Of a stretch of DNA of 64,000 nt, positions 1 through 13,081 are shown one piece after another. The DNA is from Fomes fomentarius (lineage: Eukaryota > Basidiomycota > Agaricomycetes > Polyporales > Polyporaceae). How positions within the stretch are numbered: position 1 is the first letter of the stretch; every line of letters starts with the position of its first letter. The DNA is taken from positions 1,922,001-1,986,000 of the forward strand of contig JABYQN010000007.1 of assembly GCA_022606135.1 (NCBI GenBank), written 5' to 3'. Both the position numbers and the translations under genes were made by a program. The notes beneath the pieces are model-generated. The model saw only the letters and a program-made list of their open reading frames with translations, was not told the origin of the DNA and made no database searches.

Positions 1-1207
1 ATCACACCATGTGTCTTTGAGGAACACGACACGGTTGGTAGTGGTGCAGATAGCCCAATATGCTTTGGTTGATCGACCAGTAGGAGAGAGAGGGACACCA
101 CGGGGCGAGACACAAGGTAACAATGGATCGTCCTTTCGACCCCGGGCCGTTGCGCCAAGACGTGAATGGCCATGACACGACCGCTCTCGTAGTGTTCGGA
201 TACAGCTTTGAGTATATCTTCATCGTTGCGACCGGTTTGATCACGAACGTGTTGCGTTATGGCATCACGGTAGCGTACTTCCTCCTCGGGGGTAGCTGGT
301 TGAACAGTGAGGTCATGCCCGCGTCCTATAGCAGAGGTGGCTGATAACCGCCAGATGAAATCGCAGAGGATGTCAGGTCGTTCACGGATGTCAAAAGCCT
401 CCGTGATGACGACGCCGGAGCGGTCCCAACGACAGAGTCGAGCAGAGGAACCGGCCATGGTCATCGAGAAGACGAAGACACGTTGTTGACGGGCGAAATT
501 TTCCGATACATGAGAGATGTGTTTGGCCAATGCTCTATGAAGACGAGATGCAAGCTCCGTGTCTTCAGGAAGTGATAGGAGGTTATGCGCGGTGCGTGGT
601 TCGCCAGTCAATGGAGAGGGAGGATCAACGAAGAAGTCATAAGATGGGTCGGATTTGACCTCTATGAAGAACTCTGTATAGCCGAGCTCAACACGGGAGG
701 TACGAGAAGAGCGCTGCACAGTGTCATAGTTTGCAGACGTATAGCAACAGATATGTGGTGAACTCGGGGAGAAGGGATTCCCATCCCGAGGTAACGGCGG
801 ATGCTCGAAAGTGATACCGGGAGCACGCGCCTTGTGCTTAGTCCGTCTGGTAAGTGCTGCAACCTATAGCCAAGTTAGTAAATACGTCCGTTAATAAGTG
901 CGAATAGTATTCATACCAATGGTTCGAATATGCCTGCAGGAGTAGTAGCACGAAACGGCACTTTGCGGAAGGCATATCTAGGAGAGCACATGCCCTCTTG
1001 GTCCGTTGCCAAAAGGAACTCGTCAAAGAACTCTTGAGGTGGCATAGGTCCCACTATTTAGCCCCGCGACTCAGGTATGTACCGTTTGTAACGCCGATAC
1101 ACTTCGCTCGGTTGGAAGCCCCGCGGTTGCAGCGAGTAATCGACGGCGAGCGGGCTGTCATAGACAACCTGCTCGGCCGTCCTCTTACTCAAAGGGCTGC
1201 TGGCCAT
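1..1207 (-). CDS. FunK1-type fungal protein kinase, N-terminal part, runs off the left edge; in-frame stop near its start
   Basis: The minus strand encodes the N-terminal half of a FunK1 (fungal-type protein kinase) protein. Visible blocks are GPMPPQEFFDEFL (near 1050-1010), CRWDRSGVVITEAFDI (near 440-390), then SLSPTGRSTKAYWA and VVFLKDTW at the window edge, all characteristic of this agaricomycete family. An intron at about 927-870 joins ..FEPL to VAALTRR.. in frame. The catalytic loop lies outside the window. An ATG at 1207 opens a frame that reaches GPMPP in the same phase but is interrupted by TAA at 1060-1058. Either a short 39-base intron removes it, translation starts at the ATG at 1045, or the gene carries a nonsense mutation. 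The family is a large, fast-evolving expansion in agaricomycetes whose substrates are mostly unknown. Confidence 0.75.
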
Positions 1208-1529
1208 TCAAACGCAGAGTGCCGCCGTGGGATGGCGAGTGGGAGATACGGCGAGCAATAGTTGGACGGGTCCAAAAACGTTGTCAGGTGGAAGTTGACC
1301 ATGCGATTCACACGACCACCACCACGTGACGTCGTGACGAGGAGAAGCGCTTTCTGGAGAGTCAGGCGCCCGTGGTTCGACGCCGACGGCCGTCAATATT
1401 GGTAGGATGTAAGTATCCCTTTGCTCAGATGACCCAGCCATGACATATGTCGAGACATCGCCAGTACTTCTGGATCCTTCTAGGTAAGCCGCGCATTCTC
1501 TGATCCGGTGCCACTGTCGGCGTTATTGT

Positions 1530-2458
1530 GTGGCAGCGAAGTTCGCAGTGTCAGTGGTTATTACTATAACCTGTCCGCACCACGAGTATACGACCGGTGG
1601 ACGTCTCCACATGGACATCAGTGTGGGGAATATCATCCTGTACCGGGCGCACATAAACGAAGACAGGAGGGGATTCCTCGTAGACTGGGACCTTTCCTGG
1701 GAGGAAGGCACGCCAAACCCTCACACAAAGCACTGCAATTCAGTACGTACATCATACGGTCTGTGTGTAATAGACCAGAGTCGTTCACTTACATCTTGCA
1801 GGCGACATGGCAATTGACCTCTATTAACTTGCTTCTAGCTATCCCACGACCACATACTATCAGAGATGACATGGAGTCGATGCTCTGGGTCGTTCTGTAC
1901 AACAGCGTTCGCTGGCTCAAGCACAATCTGACCAACGAACAAACACGTAGCCTCCTGAACCACCTCTTTGATGAATATGCTCTATGGCAGGGTGTTCCTA
2001 GCGGCGGTGGAGAAAAGAGTGCCAATCCCCGTCAAAGGAAGTGGACAAATCGCATCCAGTTCGAATGCCCAGCGCTCGGCGAGTGGTTGAACGCGTTCAT
2101 GGATTGCCATAGCCCTGCGCTCGGCAAGGATCGTTATCCCGGGTGGTGGGAGCATCCTTTGCAGATGGATCAATGGTGGTACAACTTCCTGCAGACACAT
2201 GCACTTGCGCCATTCGACAGAGCCGATCGAAAGCTTCAGGACGCCCCTCAACAACTCGAAGGCTCTAGCCTTGCACCCGTAGTCAGCAGTATGACGCGGA
2301 GCAAAAGAAAGCGGTCGGCGCCGGAGGCATCGTGGAAGCCGTTGCACGGACTGCAGGACGTGCTCCCCGTAGCTATCGTTGCATCAGGACTCGAATCCGA
2401 TGGTTCTGACGACTTACCTGCATCGCCACCCAAGAAGATGGCCAAAGTTCGTGCGTAG
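1530..2458 (+). pseudogene. FunK1-type kinase, C-terminal half only (5'-truncated copy)
   Basis: The plus strand carries the C-lobe of a second FunK1 kinase. The catalytic loop reads RLHMDISVGNI (near 1606-1640), followed by GFLVDWDLSW, which is the DFG-equivalent DWD of the family. An intron at 1743-1801 (GTACGT..TTGCAG) joins this to ATWQLTSINLL and DDMESMLWVVLY. The usual HRD arginine is Met here, but the catalytic Asp remains. The C-terminus has basic stretches (SKRKRSAPE, PPKKMAKVRA) that look like nuclear localisation signals. I could not find the N-terminal FunK1 blocks (SLTGR..YWA, VVFLKDTW) anywhere upstream on this strand before it meets the divergent minus-strand copy, so this looks like a 5'-truncated copy. 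It could still be expressed as a short protein; the start given is only where the readable frame begins. Confidence 0.6.
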
Positions 2459-2740
2459 GAGTCAGGAACGTGGTGTGAGGTATGTCAAGAAGCTTGTGCA
2501 TCAGACAGGTCAACCCCTAACAAATACGAGTACTCAGACTGTCCTGCCGTTGCAGTGACTGCACTCTTCATGCCCATGACTGGAATTGTCAGAATACAAT
2601 GTTGAATGTTTCGCGGTATCATATGTCATGTCGGATTGCCTCATTTCAACATTTGAGAAGGCAGTATACACCGGTCTACCAGGCCGTGTAAACGTAGCAC
2701 AAACGCTTCTCCGGCAAGCTTGGTTTGAGGGCTGCGATGA

Positions 2741-3668
2741 TCATATGCTTACGCCGATAAACCTATAGCGCCATTCATCTTAGTGCTTGTCATTACACGT
2801 TCTATACCAACTTACCAATGACACCGCATGCAGCCCGTGCTCCTGCGTTTCCGGTCTTGAGGGACTCCTCATCATTTCCTCGTCCAAGGTCATCAGTGCC
2901 CTGAGTAAGACAATGAGTACTGTCTCTCAGTTCGAAGGGCCAGACGTACCGCATGCACAACAACAGCACGTCTGATATTTGCATGAATGTTTGAGCATAA
3001 GCCTCTGTGTGTATAACGAACGAGCACGAGGACGCACCCAACAATGCTCAATGCACCGTTCAACGAGATGAGACTGTCCTCAAACGTGAGGGTGGCCACG
3101 CCCTTCGAGTCCGTCTCAATATTTCCCAAGTCTCCTACATGCCTGCTCTGACGCGAATCGTCTGGAGAGCCGTGCGTTACTTCGAATGGGTTGAAGTGCG
3201 GGCCGGCGGACAAACAGCCGTTGCTCAGGTCGCCCGACGCGCTGTCCCACAGGGCGTGTAAGCACCTTACGACGCAACATGAGGAGGTCATCGAAGAAAG
3301 ACGGACTGGATGTGGAACCCATGCTCGGACGACGCGCGAAGGTTTTTGATCTCCCCAGACACGGTGACTGGTGCGGTAGGGTATGGCTGTATGAACGTGA
3401 CCGTGCCGCTCACTGTCTCCCCAGCCAACACAGCAACAGCCTGTTTCGAGGACGAGACAAATGATTGAGATTTGAGTCAATCACTGCCAGTCGTGGCACG
3501 AGGAGCAGCTATGCGGACCTTTGTGAGGACCGGAACAGGGATGATCTCATCTTGGGACGTAGAGCTCCGCGGGAGAATGAGCCAGATAACGAACACGGCG
3601 ATGAGGAGGAAGGACGCGGTGATGGCGAGGCGGGGCTGGCGAGTCTGGCGAGTCTGAGGGAATTCCAT
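2741..3668 (-). CDS. Cu/Zn superoxide dismutase with an N-terminal membrane anchor
   Basis: Dismutates superoxide to H2O2 and O2. The first exon (3668-3519) encodes a short basic leader and one hydrophobic segment, [17 protein letters not shown], with no obvious cleavage site, suggesting a type II anchor or an uncleaved signal. Splicing 3519 to 3440 gives [11 protein letters not shown]. Exon 2 ends in HGFHI-CA; using the acceptor before 3241 completes the second copper His and leads into [17 protein letters not shown]. Downstream are [10 protein letters not shown] (Zn His and Asp), SIVG-RAVVVHA (last copper His, across an intron), [18 protein letters not shown] and RAACGVIG. Both disulphide Cys and the active-site Arg are present. 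The last exon ends at a TGA at 2743-2741 if the final GTAAGT intron is removed; reading through it would stop 3 residues later. The gene is convergent with the FunK1 fragment. Confidence 0.85.
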
Positions 3669-4255
3669 GCTTGCGGGATGCTCAACGTCGACGAGCGTGA
3701 GCGGTGGGCGCGGCCAAATTGCCTCAACGCGCTTCCGACTGGGTTACTCAGACTGTTCACACACTTCTCCATCCCAATCAACATTCGTCATCCCCACAGT
3801 CCATTCTGTCAGCCTATGAGCGTACTTGCATTGTAATTTAGATAGCTCTGAGCCAGATGCGCTCGACGCGGTCAGCGACGAGGGAAGCTCAAAGTGCGTG
3901 GACGACGACTGCAGTGTCGGTCCACGTCGGCCCGCTCTTCCCGTCTCCGCCAATAGGAGTGGGTCGCGAGGTGCGTACTAACACCAGCTAACACGCTCTT
4001 GTTCCTGTCCGCGACGCGGTCCTCATGACTGCAGACAACCAATCTAAAGTCATGCGCAATGCAAGACATCGCGAACTAGGCATTAGCGATGACCTGGCGG
4101 GCCGTACACGACGTCGGGAATTAAGGTGCGCTCGTCGAGCAAAGGTCAGCTGAACCGTCGCATCTGCATCTGCCGCTGCCACACGACGGAGAGATGGAAA
4201 TAAAGGTACACGTCGAGAGTCGAGACACCTTGGTGAGAACGCCTTCCTTCTCGAC
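3669..4255. promoter_or_regulatory. Shared upstream region between divergent SOD and esterase genes
   Basis: About 590 bases lie between the start codons of the minus-strand superoxide dismutase and the plus-strand CE16-like esterase, so both promoters must sit here. I see no convincing TATA box or coding exon; short ORFs on both strands have no recognisable protein features. Confidence 0.4.
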
Positions 4256-5757
4256 ATGGCGCACTACGGAATGGTCAGCTTCGTCGCGCTCGTTCTGTTC
4301 ATGCTGGTCTTATCCGGATCCGTGCTTGCTGGTGTACATCCTAAACCGAGGTTCAACTGGGCCAAGACCAAGTACGTCTACGCCTTCGGTGATTCCTACA
4401 CGTTTGTGCAGGGAACGAAAGGCCACGCCAACTTCAGGTGAGCCGCATGCCAAAGTACTTCGAGTATTGCGGGCGTTTTTATCACCCCCACTAGTTTCAT
4501 TGGCGATGCGTTCAACTTCGCGTTCACGCCGCAAGAGCTCCTGCAGAACGAAATCATCCCCAAGAATGTTTGTACTTTGACCCATACAACGTCACCATAG
4601 GCTGAAATTCTGACACTACTCAGACGAGCTCTGACGGCTCGAGTTGGGTACGCCTCCATGTGTACCTCCAAGATATCCGTCACTTATGAACCCGTGCTCT
4701 GTGACCAACCCAGACCGAATTCCTGACAGGGTGCTATAGCGGCCGACCATCCAAATGTGCCCACCACCAGCTCTGGAACTTCGCGTTTGCCGGCGCTGAC
4801 ATCGACAAGGACCTGTGGGTGCTTTCCTGTCCTTCCGTTTTCATAGTCTGAGTTTCCTGCCACGGCTAGGCTTCCCCTCCATCACGACTTCACCATCGAC
4901 CTCGTCGACGAAGTCAGACAATGGGCGACGTACGCCTCAAACGTCATCCCGCATCCCCCCGCACAGACCCTCGTCGCCTGGTGGATTGGCATCAACGACA
5001 CTGGCGATACGCTGCACAACACCACGGTACATATGCACATTTACCTCGCTTCCCATATGCCCATCACTAACTTCCTGCGCGACCATCCAGCTGGACTTCA
5101 AAGCGTTCTGGGAGTCCGAGATGCAAGCTCTCTTCCGCGCCGTGGTACGCGTCTCGTTTTCCTCCCTATCTATATCCACCCCCGACGCTCACCGAACCTG
5201 GCACACAACTCATCTCATCTCATCTCTCACCCCTCAAGAAAAACGCATACAGCCACAACCTGCGCGGCACGTACCTCTTCCTCAACGTCCCGCCGCTCGA
5301 GCGTTCCCCCGCGCACCTCGGCACCTCTGACGCCGCGCTCTACCGCGAGAACATCCTCGACTACAACGCCGCGCTCGCGTCCCACGTCGCCGCCTTCGCG
5401 CGTGCGCACCCGGACGTCACCGTGCTCGAGTTCGACGCGCACGCGTGGTTCGGCAACGTCCTCGACAACGCCGACAAGTATGGCTTCAAGAACACCACTG
5501 GGTGCGTCTCCCTGCTCCCACTTCCGAGACTCCATTACATCAAGCTCAATACTCCACTTGAACAGCTTCTGCCAGTGCAAGGACCCGTCGTACTTCTGGT
5601 ACAGTGAGTCCTATCCCCTGCACACCCATACCAGATTCCAGAATACTGAGACTGACGACACGATGCTCGCACAGACACCGGCCACCCGACGGAACACGTC
5701 CACCGCCTCCTTGCACGCGCAATCGAGGGACAGCTCCTCCAAGCTTCCCACTTTTGA
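4256..5757 (+). CDS. Secreted GDSL/SGNH esterase, carbohydrate esterase family 16-like
   Basis: Probably an extracellular acetylesterase acting on acetylated plant-cell-wall oligosaccharides. The N-terminus has a clear signal peptide (MAHYGMVSFVALVLFMLVLS.. to SVLA). Block I is YVYAFGDSYT (nucleophile Ser). The oxyanion region is LWNFAFAGADI and WWIGINDTGD (block III Asn). The catalytic Asp-His block is DTGHPTEHVHRLL near the C-terminus. The gene is cut by at least six short introns: exon 1 ends at 4437, and later exons include the frame NAALASHVAAFARAH and the last exon DTGHPTEHVH.. ending at the TGA at 5755-5757. The order and spacing of the blocks fit CE16/GDSL esterases of wood decayers. 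Substrate specificity cannot be read from the sequence. Confidence 0.85.
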
Positions 5758-6518
5758 CACAGAGTCAGAGACGCGCACCAGCCAAGGTTACCATTCGATG
5801 CGTTATGTGGCTTATGGCGTGTTACGAAATGTACCGCAGTTTTGGAGAGAATAAACGAGGAGAGGGTCCAGACAGGGCATGATGTTATGTCCCATGAAGG
5901 CGCGATTTTACTTAGCGGGAGAGAGGAGAGGAGCCAGATTACCTGGGTGATTTGCCGTACGTAGTTGGAGGGATGCAGAGAGGCAGAATAACGGAGGACG
6001 GGGAAAGGGGATGTGATGAAGCGGGTATCCAGCATGTAACGCCATGTATCATTGGTATTCCTAGGCGTTGGTAAATAGGATATGTACAAGCTGAACCGTA
6101 CCGTATATGATTCACCACACAGAGAGCGGCCATAAAAGAGGACGGGTGAGAGCGCAGTCGTTGGGTGGGTGAGAGGGGGAAGCGCGATGGGGTACAGTTG
6201 GGATATAGGAGACAATTGGAGAAAACGAGAGAATGCGCAACTTCAGCGGCTATTGACAAACGGACTAACGAGTGTAATGTACTATCGACAACGAACCAAC
6301 TTGAACAACAACTGGGGTAGAACGGGCGGACAAACGCAAACCCACACTAGCACTTGCGTCGCAGGGTTCTCTGAATCGCGAAGGCAGGTACCGAGAACGA
6401 TGATGAGCGAGGACGATACGATTAACAGACAAAAACGCGAAATAAAGAAGCCAAACCGAAAAGAGTATACGTGTTCGAAAGCATGCAAATATAGGCAGGG
6501 CGCCCCGGACGGCCCCCC
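5758..6518. other. Intergenic, 3' ends of convergent genes
   Basis: About 760 bases between the stop codons of the esterase and the convergent Scs2/VAP gene. Several ORFs over 60 codons occur on both strands but lack domain-like composition, so I read the stretch as 3' untranslated and spacer sequence. Confidence 0.5.
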
Positions 6519-7961
6519 TCAGAAGAATAGATACGTGGTGACAAACACACCGAGCGCGATGATGATGACCACCTGTAATGGCACGCCCTCGGCCTGCCCG
6601 ATCTCACTTCCAACATAGCTGCCCACGTCCGTCTGTCCATCGTAAGTCGACCGGCCGTCGTATGTCCGCCCGTCGTACGAGCTTCCATCGTCCGACACAG
6701 GCGCGCGCCGCCTGTGTCTGAGCTCCGTCGTACCCGTGACTTCCGTCGGGGCCATACTCGGCTCAGGCATGGATGCGATAAGTTGTCTGAGGCGCTCAAT
6801 TTCGCTCTGTGCATCCTCGAGCTTCTTGACGAGCTCAGGGTTCGGATCCTGAACGATGACTTGCGGGGGCGGCAATGCGCGGGTCGCGGGTGGTGAAGGC
6901 GGAGGCGAAGGGCGTCGGGGCGGGGGCGCATGTACGCTGACGTTGACAATACTGACACCCTCGTCGCTTGTCGAGGGCTGGAGCTGTGAGGGCGCAGGCT
7001 CGGGCGGATGAACAGTAACATTTGGTGGGGTCGATGGCGCATCGTGGTGCTCCTCCTGCTGCGGTGGCGGAATCGGGATCGCGCTCTCATCGCCTTGGCT
7101 CGGTTCCCGCGTTGCATGACCATTGACGTGCGGGTACTGGCGGACGGTGGCGTAGTTCTATGAAAATATGACGAAGGTCGTGAGGCGGGGGTTGGGAGTG
7201 AGAGAGAGTGCGACTCACGTCCTGTCCGGGCACTGCCAACAGTGAGCTCATGTTCACATGGGTCTCATCCTCCTCTGGAACGGTCTGGCCTTCGGGTGGG
7301 AGGTAAACGACGCGAATCTTCTGTGAATGGACTTCGTCGCCCTCGACGTTCCACTACACGCGATGCTTGCGTAAGCCAACGCTCGCAGCTGCAGCGAAAC
7401 GCGCGGGACGTACCATATCTTGTAGAGACATGCTCTCCTTGTCAGGAGTGATGATTGTGCTCTGAATGAGGAACTTATCCTTGCACTTGGTGTTGATGGG
7501 AAGTTCATCCTTCATAGCTTGCAACATCACTAGACAGCGCACCCCTCAACATCCGCCCATCCCAATGTAAGAAGGGCGACGCACCTGCGACTTCTACAGT
7601 CTCCCCGGGCTCCACTCTCCCCGAGTTTGGCCTGACGCAGTAAAGCTATGGAAGACAGGTACGTGTCGCTTAACTATGTGCTGCACGCATCATCGGCCAT
7701 CGGTGGAGGGCTCACCTTGGGGGCGGTCGTCTTGACCTTGAACGCAACCGGTTGCGCATTGTTGTTGGTAATCTGTAGAGAACGTTTGACGGACTGGGTG
7801 AACGGTCCTGCGAGTGACGATTCGCGGGCGAGCGGGGGAGAGGATAAGGCGTCCGGTGCGGAGAGAAATCATCAGTGTTGGAGGCTGAGGGACACGAGCT
7901 GTGATCTGATTGACGCACTGTTGAACCCCAGGACGGAACTGGGGTTGAGAGAGACGGACAT
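6519..7961 (-). CDS. SCS2: VAP/Scs2-type ER membrane protein (MSP domain, coiled coil, tail anchor)
   Basis: An ER-resident tail-anchored receptor that recruits FFAT-motif proteins and builds ER-plasma-membrane contacts. The start is the ATG at 7961 (MSVSLNPSSVLGFN), matching the start of the MSP domain. Later exons give LQAMKDELPINTKCKDKFLIQ and STIITPDKESMSLQDMW, hallmark MSP-domain strands, then VVYLPPEGQTVPEEDETHV. A Pro-rich acidic linker follows, then a coiled coil (ELVKKLEDAQSEIERLRQLI) and a C-terminal transmembrane helix (VPLQVVIIIALGVFVTTYLFF, ending at the stop). Length and architecture match fungal Scs2. Between the coiled coil and the anchor is an unusual run of YDGR/TYDG repeats (near 6620-6690) that may be a lineage-specific spacer. 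At least four introns. Confidence 0.88.
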
Positions 7962-8826
7962 TTTGAGAGCAGACGATGGAGGACGGGAGAAAGCAGAGAA
8001 GGTATGGGAGAGATAGGGCGACTCTGGACAAGGTGCGTGAGTGTGTGATGACGGTACAGGCCACCACTGCACTAGCTATAGGCGCCCTTATGAGACTCCC
8101 AAGCCGGCTGGCCTCCGCGTGGTCTCCTCCTCCTTCCTCCCTTACTCACTCACCCACAATCCGCCCCGCCTCGTCCTCCGAGCTCGCACGAAATGGATGC
8201 ATGTCTCTCGCGCGCTGCCCACGCACCACCAGCGTGCAAATCATCCTGCACCGCATCCACTGCGGAGACGACCCCACAATTAAAAACATGCTTCTGTCCG
8301 TCCGACAAAAATCACAAGATTCATACTTATGTACCTTCTCCCCGGGTCCACTCTTTCCAGTGTTTCGAGTTTCATTGCTTCTCTCGCTTGTTTAAGTAAG
8401 TAACCTATAGGATTAGTATGTCAAGCGCCGGTCTTGCAGCAACTTGCCCAATTGGCGAGCGCCATCACCCTATCTCTGGTTCCACGGAGCTCACGTCATA
8501 CAGAACTCAGCGAAATCTCGATGCAACGAATACTATAGCATTGGGTGACGGCACGATGGAGTGCGCTAGCCCATGTGTAGGAATGCACACAGATTATATA
8601 ACGGTGAACAAACGAACGAACGAACGCGACGATGAGCAAAGAGCGATTAGCGATGCTGTATGTAAGGAGAGACACTAGTGAAAACGCTAGACAGACACGA
8701 CAGATGCGTAGAGATACTGGAACATTGACTTCCTCCGAACGTGTATTATGTGTGTATAGATGAGATGGCGCGAGGGGGGGACGAAGAGATGGATGTCAAA
8801 CAGGCGATGACTTGCGTCGTGGCAAA
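7962..8826. other. Intergenic, SCS2 promoter side and YPK1 3' side
   Basis: About 865 bases from the SCS2 start to the YPK1 stop. The SCS2 promoter should lie at the low-coordinate end. A short (AACG)n run sits near 8615-8630. No coding exon is recognisable. Confidence 0.5.
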
Positions 8827-11075
<2,249 letters not shown>

Positions 11076-11684
11076 CGAGGGTATTAGTGAGATGCAAAGC
11101 CTGCTTTGCGCACTACGAGTTGAGCGGGGAGTTGGGAGATGTGGGGAGGTGAGGTGTTAGTAAAGATCTCAGCACAGTCAGACGCCAACATACTTATAGT
11201 AATACGGTCGCGGACGCGCTAATTAGCGAGCAGATTCGGAACTGGCTCGCCCCGTCTCTCTCCCGACGTCGTCAATTGCCAGCATGCATCAGAATGTGTT
11301 GTCGTAAGAGAGAACACGGAAATCGCCGTACAATATCGCAGCTCTATATACTGACAGCTCAACGCGTACGATACATCGTTAAATGATAGTATACAGTAGC
11401 ATCGGAGAAATAGCATATGCATAGCATACGTGCTCGATGGTCACAACTTTGAGCCCTCTAGTCGCTGGTCGCCCATATACATAGGACGTAAATGCGGAGG
11501 ATACGCGTGGTAACCTGGGCTACGCCAAACAACGAGCGATGGCCACTGGCTAGAACAGCCGGGTAATAGAACCTGTCTACGATATGTCGTGCGACTTTCG
11601 ACACACTAGAAACAGCTTGAACTTCACCAACCGCACCCAGAGGAAAGTCATTGAGCGCCGAGGGAAGATGAGAGCAAGTATAGG
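11076..11684. other. Intergenic between YPK1 start and G-patch gene stop
   Basis: About 610 bases, the expected YPK1 promoter and the 3' flank of the G-patch gene. AT-richer than the flanking genes. I see no exon. Confidence 0.5.
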
Positions 11685-12857
11685 CTAGTCGGCATTGAGA
11701 CTTGCGAGTAGTCTCTTCCGACTTTCTGCCTCGGCCTTCGCAATCCGGGCAAACGATCTCGTCCCGCGTCCCAGCAACGCCTTCCTCGTTCGCATCTCCT
11801 CGTTCGCGCGAATATGTGCAGCAAGGGCGGCCTGGTTATGTGTGACCCGCTTCTTGGACTCCTTGTGCGGTCCCACTGTCTTCGCCTTGAGTCCGATCCC
11901 AAGTCGGTCGGACTTGAGCACGGTGGCTATAGGTGTCAAAAGGGCGGTGGGATTGTGCGACGATGCGGGGTCAATCGAAGGAGAGTCCGAGCTGACACCC
12001 TGGCTGTTCGTGATCTGCACATCCTCTTCTTCCTCCGCATCGGAGAGCGTGAGGTCGACGACATCCACTTTCCGTACTTCGCGGACTTCGTCATCAATTA
12101 TGACCTCTCTCTCCTCCGTCTTGATCGAAAGTTCACGGTCATCGAGGATAGTTCTTGCGGGTCGCTTCTCCAGGGCCTTCTGCGTCGGTGTCCGTCTAGA
12201 AGCGAAAACGCCAAGAGCTTCGCCTTCACTCCAACCGCTCCGTTGGAGCATAGCAAAGCCCTTGTTCGACGGACCGATATGCAAAAAGACAGGGGGTACA
12301 AACGGCTGATCCTTGCGCTCTGGTGGTGGCTCCCTCGAAAGGATGTCCGCAAGTGTGGGTGCAGATGGGGAACGGGAAGAGGGCTCGGAGGTGATAGCTT
12401 TGGAAATGAACCAGTCATTCTTGTTCCTTACTCGTGGCACGGTAGTGGTACAAGCGACGGATGACTGTCCTGAAGAGCCAGCAACTGGTGGAGAGGCGTC
12501 GGGAGCGGGTGAAGCTGTTGTGATGGGAGCGATCCATCCTTGTGGTTGGGTCGCAGGCACACTGGACGACCGAGGCAATGATCGATACCAGCTGCTGAGT
12601 TGAGGAGACGACGTTGGCTCTTCTGCATGAGGTAGGGAAGAAGATGCGCCTCCTATCATGTTGTTCACCTCGTCGTAAGAAACGATCGCAGGCACAAAAC
12701 GAGGTGCGTTCTTGAGGCGACGATTCACCCCGAACGTGGACTCGGTGATCCATGGATCGCGCTCATCCTCCTCTGTTCTCTCCTGGACAGTCTCGTCGTC
12801 GTCGTCGTTCTTCTGTGGTTCGTAATGCGAGTAGATGTAGTGCGTGACAGTCGCCAT
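11685..12857 (-). CDS. G-patch domain protein
   Basis: A single uninterrupted frame. I chose the ATG at 12857 (MATVTHYIYSHYEPQ) over an upstream in-frame ATG at 12896, because the peptide after the second Met looks like the real N-terminus and the first adds a hydrophobic stretch untypical of a nuclear protein. The G-patch is split in two parts: HIGPSNKGFAMLQRSGWSEGEALG in the middle (about residues 200-225) and TVLKSDRLGIGLK near residue 330, separated by an acidic linker rich in Glu and Asp. The C-terminus is basic and helical. G-patch proteins usually activate DEAH-box RNA helicases in splicing or ribosome assembly. The partner helicase is not evident here. The layout resembles the GPANK1/ZGPAT style of G-patch, but I would not assign an orthologue. 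Confidence 0.75.
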   Translation of the reverse strand: MATVTHYIYSHYEPQKNDDDDETVQERTEEDERDPWITESTFGVNRRLKNAPRFVPAIVSYDEVNNMIGGASSSLPHAEEPTSSPQLSSWYRSLPRSSSVPATQPQGWIAPITTASPAPDASPPVAGSSGQSSVACTTTVPRVRNKNDWFISKAITSEPSSRSPSAPTLADILSREPPPERKDQPFVPPVFLHIGPSNKGFAMLQRSGWSEGEALGVFASRRTPTQKALEKRPARTILDDRELSIKTEEREVIIDDEVREVRKVDVVDLTLSDAEEEEDVQITNSQGVSSDSPSIDPASSHNPTALLTPIATVLKSDRLGIGLKAKTVGPHKESKKRVTHNQAALAAHIRANEEMRTRKALLGRGTRSFARIAKAEAESRKRLLASLNAD

Positions 12858-13081
12858 GGAGGCTAGCAAGAGAGTAAATAAGTGGCAGACAGACAATCCA
12901 GGCGCCCGCTGAAGTCACCATGACTTGCGTCACGGGACAGGATGGGCAATCCGCACAGTGGCACACGCGGACTCGCGGATTGTCTACTAGTACTACTGGC
13001 CGTGCTTCACCAACGACCTTCTCCTCCGCAGACCCTCATTTCGTTCGATTCTGTTCTTGGACCGTACTCTGGCTCTGTGGC

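Noticed and set aside
1..2458. Idea that the two FunK1 pieces are one gene split by inversion
   Set aside because: The minus-strand part continues past its N-lobe beyond the window edge, so it may have its own C-lobe. With the sequence at hand two separate copies are simpler.
3240..3310. Apparent loss of a copper ligand in the SOD (HGFHIQ)
   Set aside because: That reading uses the acceptor at 3266. Using the acceptor just before 3241 gives HGFHIH followed by ASGDLSNGC, matching the family exactly with a 65-base intron.
12313..12753. ORFs antisense to the G-patch gene
   Set aside because: The G-patch frame is uninterrupted for over 390 codons with recognisable motifs; the antisense frames are low-complexity by-products.
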